Positions 13,501 to 23,300 of a DNA stretch of 64,000 nt are shown one piece after another. The notes beneath the pieces are model-generated. The model was not told where the DNA came from. It did not search any database and was given only the letters and a program-made list of their open reading frames with translations. Source of the DNA: Liolophura sinensis (lineage: Eukaryota; Mollusca; Polyplacophora; Chitonida; Chitonidae); the NCBI RefSeq assembly GCF_032854445.1, contig NC_088304.1:10613704-10677703 (forward strand), read 5' to 3'. How positions within the stretch are numbered: position 1 is the first letter of the stretch; every line of letters begins with the position of its first letter. The translations under genes were made by a program, and so were the position numbers.

Positions 13501-13747
13501 AAGCTAAGACTAAACAAGCCTTCGTGCGTCGCACAGGCTCCAAAGTTCTGGCTTGACTAGAGATGGCAGTGATTTAAACGAGAGCGGCCAGAGAGCGGTA
13601 TATGCGCTGTGAGGAGTATGGTTTATTCTCAATACAATAATGCAAGTATGTCCAGTGTCAGAATATATGTATATGACGCTTCTCACATCGGCCATGAGAT
13701 AACACCGCCAGGGTCAACGCCATTAGCCAACTCCACTGCATCTTCAT
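2348..13747 (-). CDS. CAP/SCP-domain plus EGF-like secreted protein (gene span, 3' end outside window)
   Basis: This is a hand-assembled minus-strand gene with exons 13687-13747 (candidate signal peptide), 11835-12017, 7687-7783, 7248-7346, 5690-5784, 3825-3904 and 2348-2446. Reading phase matches at the junctions 11835/7783, 7687/7346, 5690/3904 and 3825/2446. The order of motifs is that of the CAP superfamily (CRISP/antigen-5/PR-1): DAHNQAR (first CAP histidine), WDDKLA..A..WA..C, PVGQN, then GCGYAKC, YYICNY and a Cys-rich hinge, followed by an EGF-like module. CAP proteins are secreted, disulfide-rich and often bind sterols or ions; the role of this one is unknown. Two gaps remain: the short exon with the usual GHYTQ-type second histidine was not found between 5784 and 7248, and the signal exon ends in phase 1 while 11835-12017 begins in phase 0, so an intermediate exon is probably missing there too. 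Confidence 0.85.
2706..2852 (+). repeat. SINE-A 3' core and tail
   Basis: The copy has caacctgcggatggttgtgg, the cataatgctg core and an (AAAT)n tail at 2825-2845. The head is absent. Confidence 0.8.
3664..3690. repeat. (AT)n microsatellite
   Basis: The sequence shows alternating at/ta repeats within an intron of the CAP-EGF gene. Confidence 0.8.
3825..3904 (-). CDS. Cys-rich hinge exon after the CAP domain
   Basis: The exon has an acceptor (caaacag) upstream of 3904 and donor gtaagt at 3819-3824; it is 26 codons with a split codon at each end. It encodes RPYVEGPSCKYCPDNC and then a VDNLC segment, the post-CAP hinge seen in CAP proteins of invertebrates. It joins in phase to the preceding CAP exon and to the EGF exon. 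Confidence 0.82.
4104..4361 (-). repeat. SINE-A, near full length
   Basis: The tail is at the left and the head ends at gccacggagacc (about 4350-4361). A few bases of the core are missing around 4130. Confidence 0.82.
4880..5075. repeat. MITE-like element, degraded copy (CTCAAAAAATTAA family)
   Basis: The right end, cagaatacattctagc ... caacagactttctgtg ... aactttttgagtg, matches the right arm of the palindromic element at 59922-60174. The left arm is decayed. Confidence 0.55.
5228..5290 (-). repeat. tRNA-like head of a SINE or tRNA pseudogene
   Basis: On the minus strand tggcctaatggttagaacg resembles a tRNA D-arm/A box, within a T-loop-less remnant. A functional tRNA could not be folded from it. 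Confidence 0.4.
5690..5784 (-). CDS. CAP domain exon with CRISP-type signature YYICNY
   Basis: The exon has acceptor with a long poly-T tract (tttttttttcag) upstream of 5784 and donor gtaaga at 5684-5689. It starts in phase 0 and ends in phase 2. It encodes MIGCGYAKC and YYICNYMP, the last two conserved blocks of CAP domains with their paired cysteines. The block that normally precedes it (GHYTQ) is absent from the exon and was not found in the upstream intron. Confidence 0.88.
6319..7140. repeat. Minisatellite, ~33-37-bp unit
   Basis: Roughly two dozen imperfect copies of aagcaagacataagacctta / catggtacagct run through the CAP-gene intron between exons 7248 and 5784. Read on the minus strand, units contain cttag, then ctgtgtcat, then gtaagg, that is acceptor-like and donor-like strings nine bases apart. 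Confidence 0.9.
7248..7346 (-). CDS. CAP domain exon (VGQN / AWDREKEF)
   Basis: The exon has acceptor ttttccag upstream of 7346 and donor gtgaga at 7242-7247; it enters with two bases and leaves in phase 1. It encodes YYYPVGQNAGF, then a Trp-rich helix ending AWDREKEFYKL, matching the family pattern (V/E)-G-Q-N ... W ... W-x-x-E. An open frame runs past the donor to a stop, but it is not CAP-like. Confidence 0.85.
7549..7613. repeat. Trinucleotide (CGT/CAT)n microsatellite
   Basis: Repeated tcg/tca triplets lie in the CAP-gene intron. A plus-strand serine-run frame here is an artefact. Confidence 0.9.
7687..7783 (-). CDS. CAP domain exon (YWDDKLA / WARQC)
   Basis: The exon has acceptor attttccag at 7784-7792 and donor gtaaga at 7681-7686; it is 32 codons plus one base. 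It encodes YWDDKLAIGAEKWARQC followed by a polar stretch, the second helix and first structural Cys of CAP domains. Its first 17-18 bases, together with the acceptor, are repeated in every unit of the array that abuts it at 7766-10427, so the true acceptor is the outermost copy of a long row of look-alikes. Confidence 0.88.
7766..10427. repeat. 73-bp minisatellite (~36 copies) containing a splice acceptor and exon start
   Basis: The period was checked at 7868, 7941, 8014 and 8087 and is exactly 73 bp. On the minus strand each unit reads tattttccag, then tactgggatgacaaactt, then ctaagctgttac. The first two parts are the acceptor and opening codons of CAP exon 7687-7783. A variant unit with catacttcatgctcagttg recurs at 8627, 8773 and 8992, and again at 9577, 9723 and 9942. 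The same 146/219-bp spacing repeated 950 bp away shows a higher-order duplication of about 13 units. Confidence 0.95.
10428..11240. other. Intronic sequence without recognised features
   Basis: AT-rich unique-looking DNA between the 73-bp array and a SINE fragment, inside the first recognised CAP intron. Nothing further was seen. Confidence 0.4.
11240..11350 (-). repeat. SINE-A fragment
   Basis: An antisense core (ggtgttttatgcagtactta, gcggccagcattatggtggg) ends near acccacgac. Confidence 0.8.
11555..11795. repeat. Copy of palindromic MITE-like family (gtaaactgac / ggttttattct)
   Basis: Shares cagtttacctcgcttagggt, then ttattctatctgttcacgtaa and tcagtgatccagaattta with the copies at 25911-26480, 41430-41592 and 53766-54900. 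It ends 40 bases from the donor of CAP exon 11835-12017. Confidence 0.65.
11835..12017 (-). CDS. CAP domain exon, N-terminal part (DAHNQAR motif)
   Basis: The exon has an acceptor at 12018-12020 and a donor gtgagc at 11829-11834; it is 61 codons, phase 0 to 0. It encodes a linker with two Cys, then VSEEDKKYILDAHNQAR and VNPTAAFMLKM, the first helix of the CAP domain with the conserved His. It joins in phase to YWDDKLA in the next exon, which recreates the family motif M-x-W-D-x-x-L-A. The intron that follows contains the 73-bp array. Confidence 0.88.
12066..12165 (-). repeat. SINE-A fragment
   Basis: Antisense core fragment: ggtgttttacgcattactcg, then gatgggaggaaaccgggcag. Confidence 0.7.
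12480..13680. other. Presumed first intron of the CAP-EGF gene; no exon recognised
   Basis: Contains a partial MITE-like copy near 13030-13145 (ttaccggttacgtgtgatca). A missing coding exon of the CAP-EGF gene may lie here, since the phases of the flanking exons disagree, but none could be recognised. Confidence 0.4.
13687..13747 (-). CDS. Candidate signal-peptide exon of the CAP-EGF gene
   Basis: On the minus strand an ATG at 13747 opens MKMQWSWLMALTLAVLSHGR, a short charged start, a hydrophobic core and a small/polar end typical of a cleavable signal peptide. It is followed by a consensus-like donor (gtgaga, 13681-13686) in phase 1. Position and strand suit the first coding exon of the CAP-EGF gene. 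The phase does not fit the next recognised exon directly, so the link is inferred and needs an unseen exon. Confidence 0.5.
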
Positions 13748-13826
13748 TCTTTGTATTGATGTAAGCAACTAAAAAACAGAACATAGATCTTTCCTATGTT
13801 GTAAACGTCAGACATATAGGAATAAC

Positions 13827-14036
13827 TTTATTTATTTGATTTGTTTGGTGTTCTACGCCATACTCCAGAATATTTCACTTAAACGATGGCAGCCAGTATT
13901 ATGGTGAGAAGAAAACAGAGGGAACTCGGGGAAAACCACGACCATCCACAGGTAGCTGGCAGGAATTGCTTTTAGTGTGAGGCTACTGAGTCTCTGTTCA
14001 GCGCTAGCACGCTAACTACTTGGCCATGGAGGCATC
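13827..14036 (-). repeat. SINE-A, near full length, diverged
   Basis: The tail is at the left, followed by core ttctacgccatactccagaa and a degraded head ending ggccatggaggc. Confidence 0.78.
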
Positions 14037-14229
14037 TTACATCTTATAATACACAGTGTCTTTTTGTGGGCTGAGGGGCTGCCATTTATCCAATGCGTAT
14101 ACTTTAATCGCCCCATCAGATGAGTCTTAACCAGCACTGAGGCAGTAGGTTCAAATCCAGTTGTCACTATAGTATAAGTAAAATAAAAAGCGTTGCTATT
14201 AACACAAAATTTCAATTTGCGATAGCTGT

Positions 14230-16980
14230 TTCTTAACTTGCCTCCTCCTTGTTCTACTTCTTTTCAGCTCCTATAAGGCAACAAAAATCGTTAAACTCAG
14301 ATTTAAAATTCTGATTTAAACCAACCGACGTCATATAAGTGGAAATTTCGATATTAAACTTTGGGATTAAACCATAATCAGATTAATACAAAATTTATAA
14401 TTCCGGTAAAAAAAACCGGTGCTAAGTCATCATCTAATGAAGATGAGAAGTGAACTTCAGCTTGGCTCAAATCCCAGTATCCCTCTATTTTCAAATAAAG
14501 ACTATGTTCCACAAAACCCACTACAGGTATGTACGGGGCGCTTTAAACACTGACCGCCTTTATTTTCCCATGTTGAAATTGTCAAAACACATACATGTCA
14601 CGTTTCCATCAATTCTATGCTTTTGTTTATAGTCGCGTATAGGTTGTCCCAAAGCCAACGAAGCTAGACCTTAGTTTGGATAGAGGAAGTTTACGGAGAA
14701 CTCGACGTTTACGAAATCATTCAAACGGTTTCTGTAATATTTCAAGGATATTTTGTGAGCATATACGGTATAGAAATATTAAAGTATACTAAAGTATCAA
14801 GACAAGAAATGAATTTATAACGTGGAACACCGAAAAGAGAATTTTATATATCATTTCAAAAGTAACATTTTCTAAGCGTTTTGTGAGGTGTTCATTTTCC
14901 AACATTTTAGAAAGTTTTAAATTTCTAATATTTTAGAAAGTTTTAATCTAACATACCTCCCTTCTTCTATAGCACTGTTAAATGTTAGATTCAACATTAT
15001 AAAAGTTACATATAATACATTTCAGTTTTTTTAACAGAATAACCGTCTTGGCAAAATGCGCATACATACTTACACATATAGGAGAGCACTCATCCGTGAT
15101 TTCTTGGAAGGAAAACAGGACTGCTTGTGATACTGGGGAATGGGTTACATAGCTTATATATAGTGTTAGCCCATTGTCCCAAAGCTAAATTAGGCTCTAC
15201 AGTTCATGTACATTATGATACATTTGATACATTATGACGTTTTGTCTGTAGCATCTAAATGTCATATTACACCATTTGCAAGATACGACGTGTTAATTAA
15301 CCAATTCGTGGATAATATCTTGTCAGAATAAAGAGGAACGCTTGTGGCAGAAATAAATGTGCAAAAACAAGAAACATATGGTCTACGTATGTTACTTTAC
15401 AAAATATGACTCCGGTTGTGTCGAGTGAGTTTCTTGGACCTCGGGCAAAAATATGTCTAAAAGTTAACTCAGATGACCCAGACGATGGTCCAGGCAATAA
15501 GTTCTACAAATATTTCGGCGTTAAACTAGCTACGAATATGCCCAAGCATTTAGTGTGACAGTGGGCAAAAGGGGGCATATGTAAAATAGGCTTACTGAAT
15601 TGGTCCTTAATCAACATGCTGAAATAAACCCTAGTGAAAAAGAGCCCTGATGTAGATGTCATTAACAGAGCTACATGTAAATCAGCTCTGAGAATAAAGG
15701 ACCCAAAAACCTTACGTGGTATACCTGTAGATACCCACATAAGTGAAACATTCTTGCATACAATAAAAGACTGACAGCAAAGAGCATAAAACCAGAAAAG
15801 CGACGACATCGTGACAATTGGCTAAATATGCACATGTATGTTTGGTGCATTCCAGTAAATAAACACATAGCAAAACAAATAAATAAGTATCTGTCTCAAT
15901 TACTAAATATACAGGGATAATAATTGTACATTCGACTCTTGGTGATGCTATGCGTCGAAACAGACTTTCGCATACCAGCCGTCAACCAATAAGAACGTTC
16001 CAGATCATTAATCTCAAGGCCAATTCCCAAAACGAGGCCTACACAAACCACAAAAGAACTAAGAAAGTAAATAAAGTACGAAAAAAGGACGGAATCATGC
16101 AGGTAGAAGCAGTCAACAGTTTTCATTGATTTTGGAAAAGAGCGAGGTATGTTCTAGGCCACTGTGTGAAATCAGTATTAAAATCGTGTACCATGCTAGA
16201 ATATGAGTTGTCGATAACAAAATATGTATCTCAGTTGCGCTTTGATTGCAGCTGTTCATATATCCAACATGGCGAACTAATTCAATGTGATGAATATACA
16301 GACCCTAGCCCCGAGCTTAGTCGAATTAGACACAAGCATGAAGCAGAGCGCCAAAGATTCTGCACGCAGGTGAATACATTTGACTGAGTATCGTTTCCAT
16401 AGTAGTTTTTGAATCGCTAAACATTACATGAAACAGTAATTTGAAAGTATCTCGTTTTAATATCTTATTTATAATATCTATGTGAAATTCACATTTCACA
16501 TGTTTGTTACATACTCCTTTTCAAACTGGTGCTTCATATTTTTTTGGAAATGGATCTTTCGTGGTTTCATGGTAGGCAAATGTCGGACGCATTCATGTGA
16601 GGCAACTTTTTCGTTATCCATGCCATATTTAAAGTGATATTTGGATGCAGTGTGTTTTGTGTTTCCGATATTAATCGACACTGACATATTTTTTCATTTA
16701 TCAAGACACGATCTGTGATGAAGTTTATATAGCTATGTCACAGACATTTGAAATAAGGTAATTAAACGCCACCATACAAAATATATGTTACCTAATGTAT
16801 GTGCCCCGAAGTTGTGCAATATTGTGTGATATTTTTATTTTTTCTTTCCCAATTTATCTAAACTGCTTTTCACTACATCCAAACCTGAGATGACAGGTTT
16901 GAATCCAGTCATTATATGAAACAGGGAAAACAACAGCATTTCAGTATATTGTTTTTTTTATGTAATATAATTATAGACGT
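14230..16980. other. Gene-poor stretch, nothing recognised
   Basis: No exon-like block or known repeat was recognised apart from a short direct repeat (ttttagaaagttttaa) near 14903-14945. Open frames are short and lack motifs. Confidence 0.4.
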
Positions 16981-16982
16981 AT

Positions 16983-17042
16983 ATTTATTTTTATTTATTT
17001 GATTGGTGTTTTACGCCGTAATATTTCACGTATACGACGGTT
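16983..17042 (-). repeat. SINE-A 3'-end fragment
   Basis: An (ATTT)n tail and gattggtgttttacgccgta are followed by a truncated core. Confidence 0.75.
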
Positions 17043-17970
17043 ATTCCTATACAATTTTTCGTCTTCGATAGGGATAACCTGTGTTGATAATCTTTGTAGT
17101 AAGTTTGACTAAACGCTTTTCTGCAGAATGCTTTAAAGTTTATCTAAGGTCGATAACAAGCAATTTTCTCTGCAATTTGAAAAGAAAGATAATATGAGAA
17201 TGAAATAAGCTTCGGTAAACAGGCTATACAAGTTTGAATGCATCGTAGCTGAAATATACCGTAATGATATGCGTCTTAAATGCTTTAAAACAACAATCAT
17301 TCATTTATATTGTTTAAAAATTTAGAACCTTCCGATAGGATGTATCACACCAGTTAATACCACATAGGGTTCTGCATGAAAAAAACTAGATGTTCTTCAT
17401 TTTAGGTTCTTTTTCTTATTCAGATAAGCAATATTTTAAACCAGACACGGGTTCATATTATAGGTATGCCTATTCTGCACATGGTGTATGGTGTCTGTGT
17501 ATGATGTACAAACACTTCCTGGACTCTCAGGTCTAGCTCTGACACATCTACAGTAAGAATATATGAACTAGACTGAAGTTTCTGGCAGAATTAGCCAACA
17601 CGCCGTTGCTGGTGTTGCTGTTAAGTAATATGTTGGACATAGCGTTGTCCAAACCTGGCTTATCATTTTGTTCTTTATATTTATAGTTTCTTTTTTATTT
17701 CAGAGAAATAACACCATCGTCCAAAAGGAATAATGCTGACCCACTGGGAACAACGTTCAGTGTTTATCACATTCTGTCTAGCCTTTCTCATCTGTAAAGG
17801 AAGCGTGAAATAAAACACAAAGTGCATGAAAACTCCTCTGTGGTTCTGTTTCAAAGCTGAATGTTTCACGTCGCAGGCTTGGTGTATCCTTGACCATGTG
17901 TAGTGCAAGACTTCCTGTAGCTTCTACAACCGCTCCCACTCACACTTACATTGCAACAATGCACAAACAT

Positions 17971-18075
17971 TTTTCTCGTAATTACGAGATTTTTTTCTCG
18001 ATATTTCCAGAAAAAATATGGTAATTACGAGAAAATATTCTCCCAAATAGGAACAAAAATCTAATAACTACGAGA
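17971..18075. repeat. Foldback element centred on tctcgtaattacgaga
   Basis: A perfect 16-base palindrome tctcgtaattacgaga at about 17975-17990 is followed by gtaattacgagaaaat and a degenerate actacgagaa. These make nested hairpins typical of a small foldback repeat. Confidence 0.65.
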
Positions 18076-18599
18076 ATTTTCCCAAAATTTTTTTTAACGT
18101 GACACTAGTGAGCTTTCATTGACGATAAGGCTCCTCAATCTATAAAATTTGGTATGAATTTCAGCATTCTAACTTTAAAACTTTTCAAGGTGCAGTCCAA
18201 AGACTGTCACAACTTGACAAAAATTCTTCAGTCATTGTACAAGCCCCGGCACATGTAAAATTCTAAAACACTGTGTAGGCCCCGTATGTCTTTTGCAGAA
18301 AATATACTGTAATCTGTGAATTCGTGAAAAGCGTCATTGAACCGAGACACCGCGTGACTCAACAAGTGTCGCCTTGACCTCAGTATAAGAGGCTCTGTAT
18401 ATAGCATATACCATGACTGCGTATACAACTTCTCTCATCAAGAGGCATACGTTATTACACGGCTGCTTTAGATAGCCTAATGCTATTTGCGTCTTTTGCA
18501 ACCTATTTAGAATAAGGAAGCATACAGCATTGAATTATATATAACAAAAAACTTGATCAGCATATCTAATCACCTGAACTAATTAAGGCCACAATATGT

Positions 18600-20075
18600 G
18601 GCTTTAAGAAGCGCATGTGGAGGTATTTTCATTATCAGAGATTAAGCTCTCTTGGATGTTTCGCCCCGAGTGCGAGTGCTTGGGGTTTAACGAGTTTCGC
18701 CCTGGGACTAGAAAAGTGTATCCCAGGATTCATTGCGTTTGTTGTGGTTGTTACGTACTGGGCGCCACGGGAGAGCATCAGGGTGGTCAGGGGATTATAC
18801 TGACAGCTGAAGAATGTAATAAACAAGCTCACGTTACACTGAGCAGTTAGTCTATGCTCCTACCAATAATGAATTTAGTACATGCACTTCGCAACAGGTT
18901 GAGTGTTTTATTATCGTTGTTTTGCGATGGGAATTTGGGAGAACACTCTGTGGAGATTAAGCGTGGCTACCCAGTACCTTTACGTATGTGGAGTGTCATG
19001 TCAAATATCCGTTTTCAAACTGCAGGGCTTGCCGTATACAAAGCTGAAGCAGAATCTAGCATTGCGAATTCATACTTGCAAATAGGCCTACCAGTAGACG
19101 AGATGTCAAATTACGATCAAAGCGACACCTACACACGTGCGGTTGCATTTCTTGGTCATTCTGGTGTAAATTGAAAGGCTGTCGACTTCCAAAGAAAAAA
19201 GTCAAACGTGGTAGTTTTCGGAAACCTCACGTGGAGTATGTTTTCTGTGTTTAATGGAGGCTATCGATACAAAAACATGGGAAAAGGAACTCTTCTGCAA
19301 TAGGAGGACAGTTCCTACTGTAAAGAACCATGATGACACGTGTAGACACTGACATACTAAATTGGAATTACATGAACACAGGAAGCTGATGACAGATATT
19401 TCTCAGTGAAATTCGTTTTTAGCTGAAATAGATTTGTACACATATTTGTTGCATAATGAGGGATCTCAGCAGACAACCATTCACCTGATAACGATGTGAG
19501 GTGACTTCCATGTAGGCCTAGCCCGAATAACTGGTTCGTCTGCATTGTACATTGTGCATCCTTTGTTTAGCATGATCATGCTTTTAGACAGTGTTTAGAA
19601 TTTAAAGGTTTGTAATAGACATCGCCTGTCTTTATACTTTCTTCGATTTTATTCATGACATTTTAGTCATATTTAGAGTTGTATGTATAGGCCTACTAGT
19701 TGGGAGACTTGTACGCGTGTCCACCTCATTGTCAGTGACTTGCCCCCATGTGCTGACGATTAACAACCATAGCTACAAAGTGCCATGCAGAGTAATGAAA
19801 CGGGCGGGGGTGGTGGAGCTAATCACTCTCTTCTGTCTTCTTCTGCCTCCAACTCAGATCGTGCGAATTAAAGTAAACGACAGTAACTCATGAGCAAAAG
19901 TTTTTGGCATTTAAAGTACCTGTCAATCATTTGGACTACACGGCCAACTCTTTCTGGGTCAGTATATTGCAGAATATGGATAGAGAAAGGTCACGTATGT
20001 ATGTCAATCCGTAGGTCATGAACAGGCGGATTCACTCAGTTCACTTTTCAGTGAGCGCGCCTCCTCATTGTATGC
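18600..20075. other. Upstream region of the mitochondrial P450; no recognised gene
   Basis: Two adjacent plus-strand open frames (18617-18850 and 18854-19174) have no recognisable domain. A tctgcctccaactcag string at about 19842-19857 could be an acceptor of a 5' UTR exon, but this is weak. No clear TATA box or initiator was identified. Confidence 0.35.
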
Positions 20076-20373
20076 ATGTATGTTTGGGTTTCAACGTCGC
20101 TCGTTCATTTGGTGAAAGTCCTGCCGTGTAACATGCCAGTTTCAATACCTGCTAGAAAATCACTGTGTTCTGTTGCTGGTAAGCTGAATGGGTTTGTTTC
20201 ATATCGTGCATATTTAGTACACGGTGCACGATGGCAAAGAACAGCGTCTGCCAGTGACTCAACAGAACGAAAGACAAATCCGTGTGGGGATTTTCAAAGC
20301 GCCCTGCCTTTTGAATCGATACCAGGACCAAAGGGATTGCCATACTTTGGAACTCTTTTACAGTACAAAGCAG
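20076..20373 (+). CDS. Mitochondrial P450 exon 1 (presequence and PGPKGLP)
   Basis: The frame opens at ATG 20076. A second in-frame ATG at 20133 (codon 20) starts MPVSIPARKSLCS, which looks more like a mitochondrial presequence, so the true product may be 532 residues. The exon ends with QYKA and a split Gly at donor gtaaga (20374). Confidence 0.88.
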
Positions 20374-23300
20374 GTAAGAATCTCCTCCACGAATCAGACG
20401 TTCATATATCAACCGTCAATTATCATGAACGTTCCAGTTTAACAATCTTATAACGTATGACGTGCGGGAATTGTTCGGCTGCCGTATATGACAGCCTACA
20501 AACACTTCAGAACAGATTTGCTAAAGCTGTTTACATTTTGAAAATGTTTTTTTTTATGAACGTTGGAAAGTTTTAAAATCTGTTTTACAATTTTACCAGT
20601 ATGTTGTGCAAGGGATATTGTATCTCCGTGACCGAGTTATAAGCATGACTGCGCCGCATTTTTCATCAGTGAGCTCTTAACAATGCAATCGCCTCGAGCT
20701 GAAATCCACCTCTTTCTAATGGCAGATCGTGCATGGAGAGGTCAGACAGGCAACTCCCGACCTCTAGCCCCCCACCCCATCGCCGCACGAGTTGCATACC
20801 ACTTTCATCCCCTCATAATTCTGGCCGCCAATCTACAAGTGAAATACTCTTGAGTAAGGCGTAAAACTTTTACAACTATTTGTTCATTTCAAAAGAATAT
20901 TGCCAAACTACCTGTTGGATGGTCGTGTTGTCATGGCTGTGTTTGTGGGTAATCTAAATTGAATCGAAATACTTTAACAGGTTAAAAAAAGTGGGTTAGA
21001 GTTTTGTCCGTTTAGTCGAATAATTAGCAAATATCTCATTCAACTGTGTCCAGACACCCTGCTTTGCTAAGAGTAGTAGGCCATGTGTATGGTGTAATCT
21101 CCCCCCAAACCGTTTACATGGCAGTGTCCAGGATTGAAAAGCTCATACAGCCTTGAAGAATTCGTTGTAGGATAGGCAGTGGAGATAAGAAACGCGAAAC
21201 TGAGTTTCCAGATTTGACTTGTCAATGCAACAACAGCAAGAAATAAAGTCAAAACTAACCAGCTGCGAGGATTGCTTTCCGGCGAATTATTTTCTCGTAG
21301 AACCCGCACAACGTCATTTACCGTAAAATGGTGATTTACGAAATTGCAAGTTTAAAAGTACTGGAACAAAAAAGTGCTTAAATTTTAGCAACTGGATGTG
21401 GTAAATCGTCCTACCAATTATGTAACCCTTTTCATAAATTTTTTTATGGGAAGGTCTCTCAGCAACCGGTCGTGGGTTTCCTCGGGGCTCTGATTGCTTT
21501 CCTCTTACCATAATGCTGGCAACGGTCGTAAAATTAAAAATATTCTTGAGTACAGCGTAGAAATAAAAATAATAAATAAATGTCATGCTTACTGGATAAT
21601 TTGTGTGACATGAAATTATCTGCCGCATTACTATTTAAACATTTCACGTTTGGTATAAAAATACATCTCTGAAGTTACTAAACATAGGTTTTTTTTATCA
21701 TAATACACCGCGTTTTCGAACTGTAACAGAAAGGTGTTTATGAACGGAACACTAATTTTTACCGAGGGGGAAAAATCGTCGCGGACTTCTTGCACTATGG
21801 ACCAATGCATTACGCTTTGAACCTACTGCCACATAAAACACACAAGCGTAATTTTCTTTTATCTCGTAAAAGTGTGTTATTTCTTTGTTCGAACTCTTCA
21901 TGTGGATTTGTGCGAAGGCTTTTAGCCTAAGGGGAGGTTTCAAAATGTCTTCTGGTTTTTCAAACGGTTTCTCCTGAAATATGGCTGACCATATTCTTCA
22001 CATAAACGACCCCTTTCTATGTGCAATTCAGTCTTATTTAACCGCTACGTTATCCCGTGATGCACTGCCCAGGGATAAGATATGGTTTGTCTTTCTCACA
22101 GCAATATACAATTCTTTTTGTGTTTTTTTGTGCTTTCAGTTTTATTTATTTATTTGATTGATTTTTTACGCCGTACTCAAGAATACTTCCCTTATAGGGC
22201 GGCGACCAGAATTGTGGTAGAAGGAAACCGGGGTAAAGTCATGACAATCCACAGGTTGCTGGAAGACCTTCCCACAATCCGGGGAGGAAGTCATTACGAT
22301 TCAGTTTTATTTAAACTGACGGCCAAACGAAACTTTACCATAGATTTAATGGCCCAAATTTGTAATAACACAAAACAACGGATGGTGGAAGTGTGATATA
22401 TTCAAAACAAAAAATATGTTTAGGTCATCCACGTCCAAAGTAAAGAAATGTACGGCAGCCCATATAGCCATCACGTGCTCAACTGGGGGTTGGGGTAATA
22501 AAAATCGACATTTCAGTTTGATGACCAATCGGGTAAGTAAGGAAAAAGTTGTTCAGTTTGATAATGTCGCCTCATCAATATGTGGCCACCCCTTGCTTCA
22601 ATGCATGCAAAAATTCTCCGAGGCATAGACAAAGTCAGTCGTCTGATGAGGTCACGTGGGATACGATGCCATTCTTCGTCAAGAGCCTGTGTCATTACTT
22701 GCCGGTTAGCTGGATGTTGTGCTCGTTGTCTTACGCGGCGATCCAGGGTGTCCCAGAGGTGCTCTATGGGAGACATGTCTGGGGAACGTGCAGGCCATAG
22801 TAAGGCGTTGACGTCTTCGGTGTCAAGGTAATTCTGCACGACTCGAGCTGTGTGGACGTTGTCTGGTAAAGGACACCACATGGATGCTGGCGAAGGAAGG
22901 GCAGATCAATCGGACGTAAGATGCCATCCAAGTAACGCCGAACTGTTAAGTTCCTATCGATGATGACCAGTGGTGTCCGATCCTGTCCACAAATCCCTCC
23001 CCATAACATCACTCCCCCACCACCATACGGTACCACCTCCTGAACGCAAGCTAAGGCCGTCTTCCATCAGCTCTGAACAGACAGAAGCGGCTTTCATCTG
23101 TGAAGACGATCCGTTGCCAATCACGTCGCAGCCAACGTCGTACAATTAGGACCCATCTCAACCTCTGACTACGATGTTGGGCCGTCAATAGCTGTCTTCT
23201 GAATGGGCGATGAGCTCGGATTCCGTTATCTAGGAGTCTCCTTGACACTATCTGCCGACTGAGCCTATGACCTAACGCATTCATCGATGATGACGTCACA

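Noticed and set aside
18617-19174. Two adjacent open frames as a possible gene
   Set aside because: No recognisable motif, no convincing splice sites and ordinary length for chance in this region; left as unassigned.
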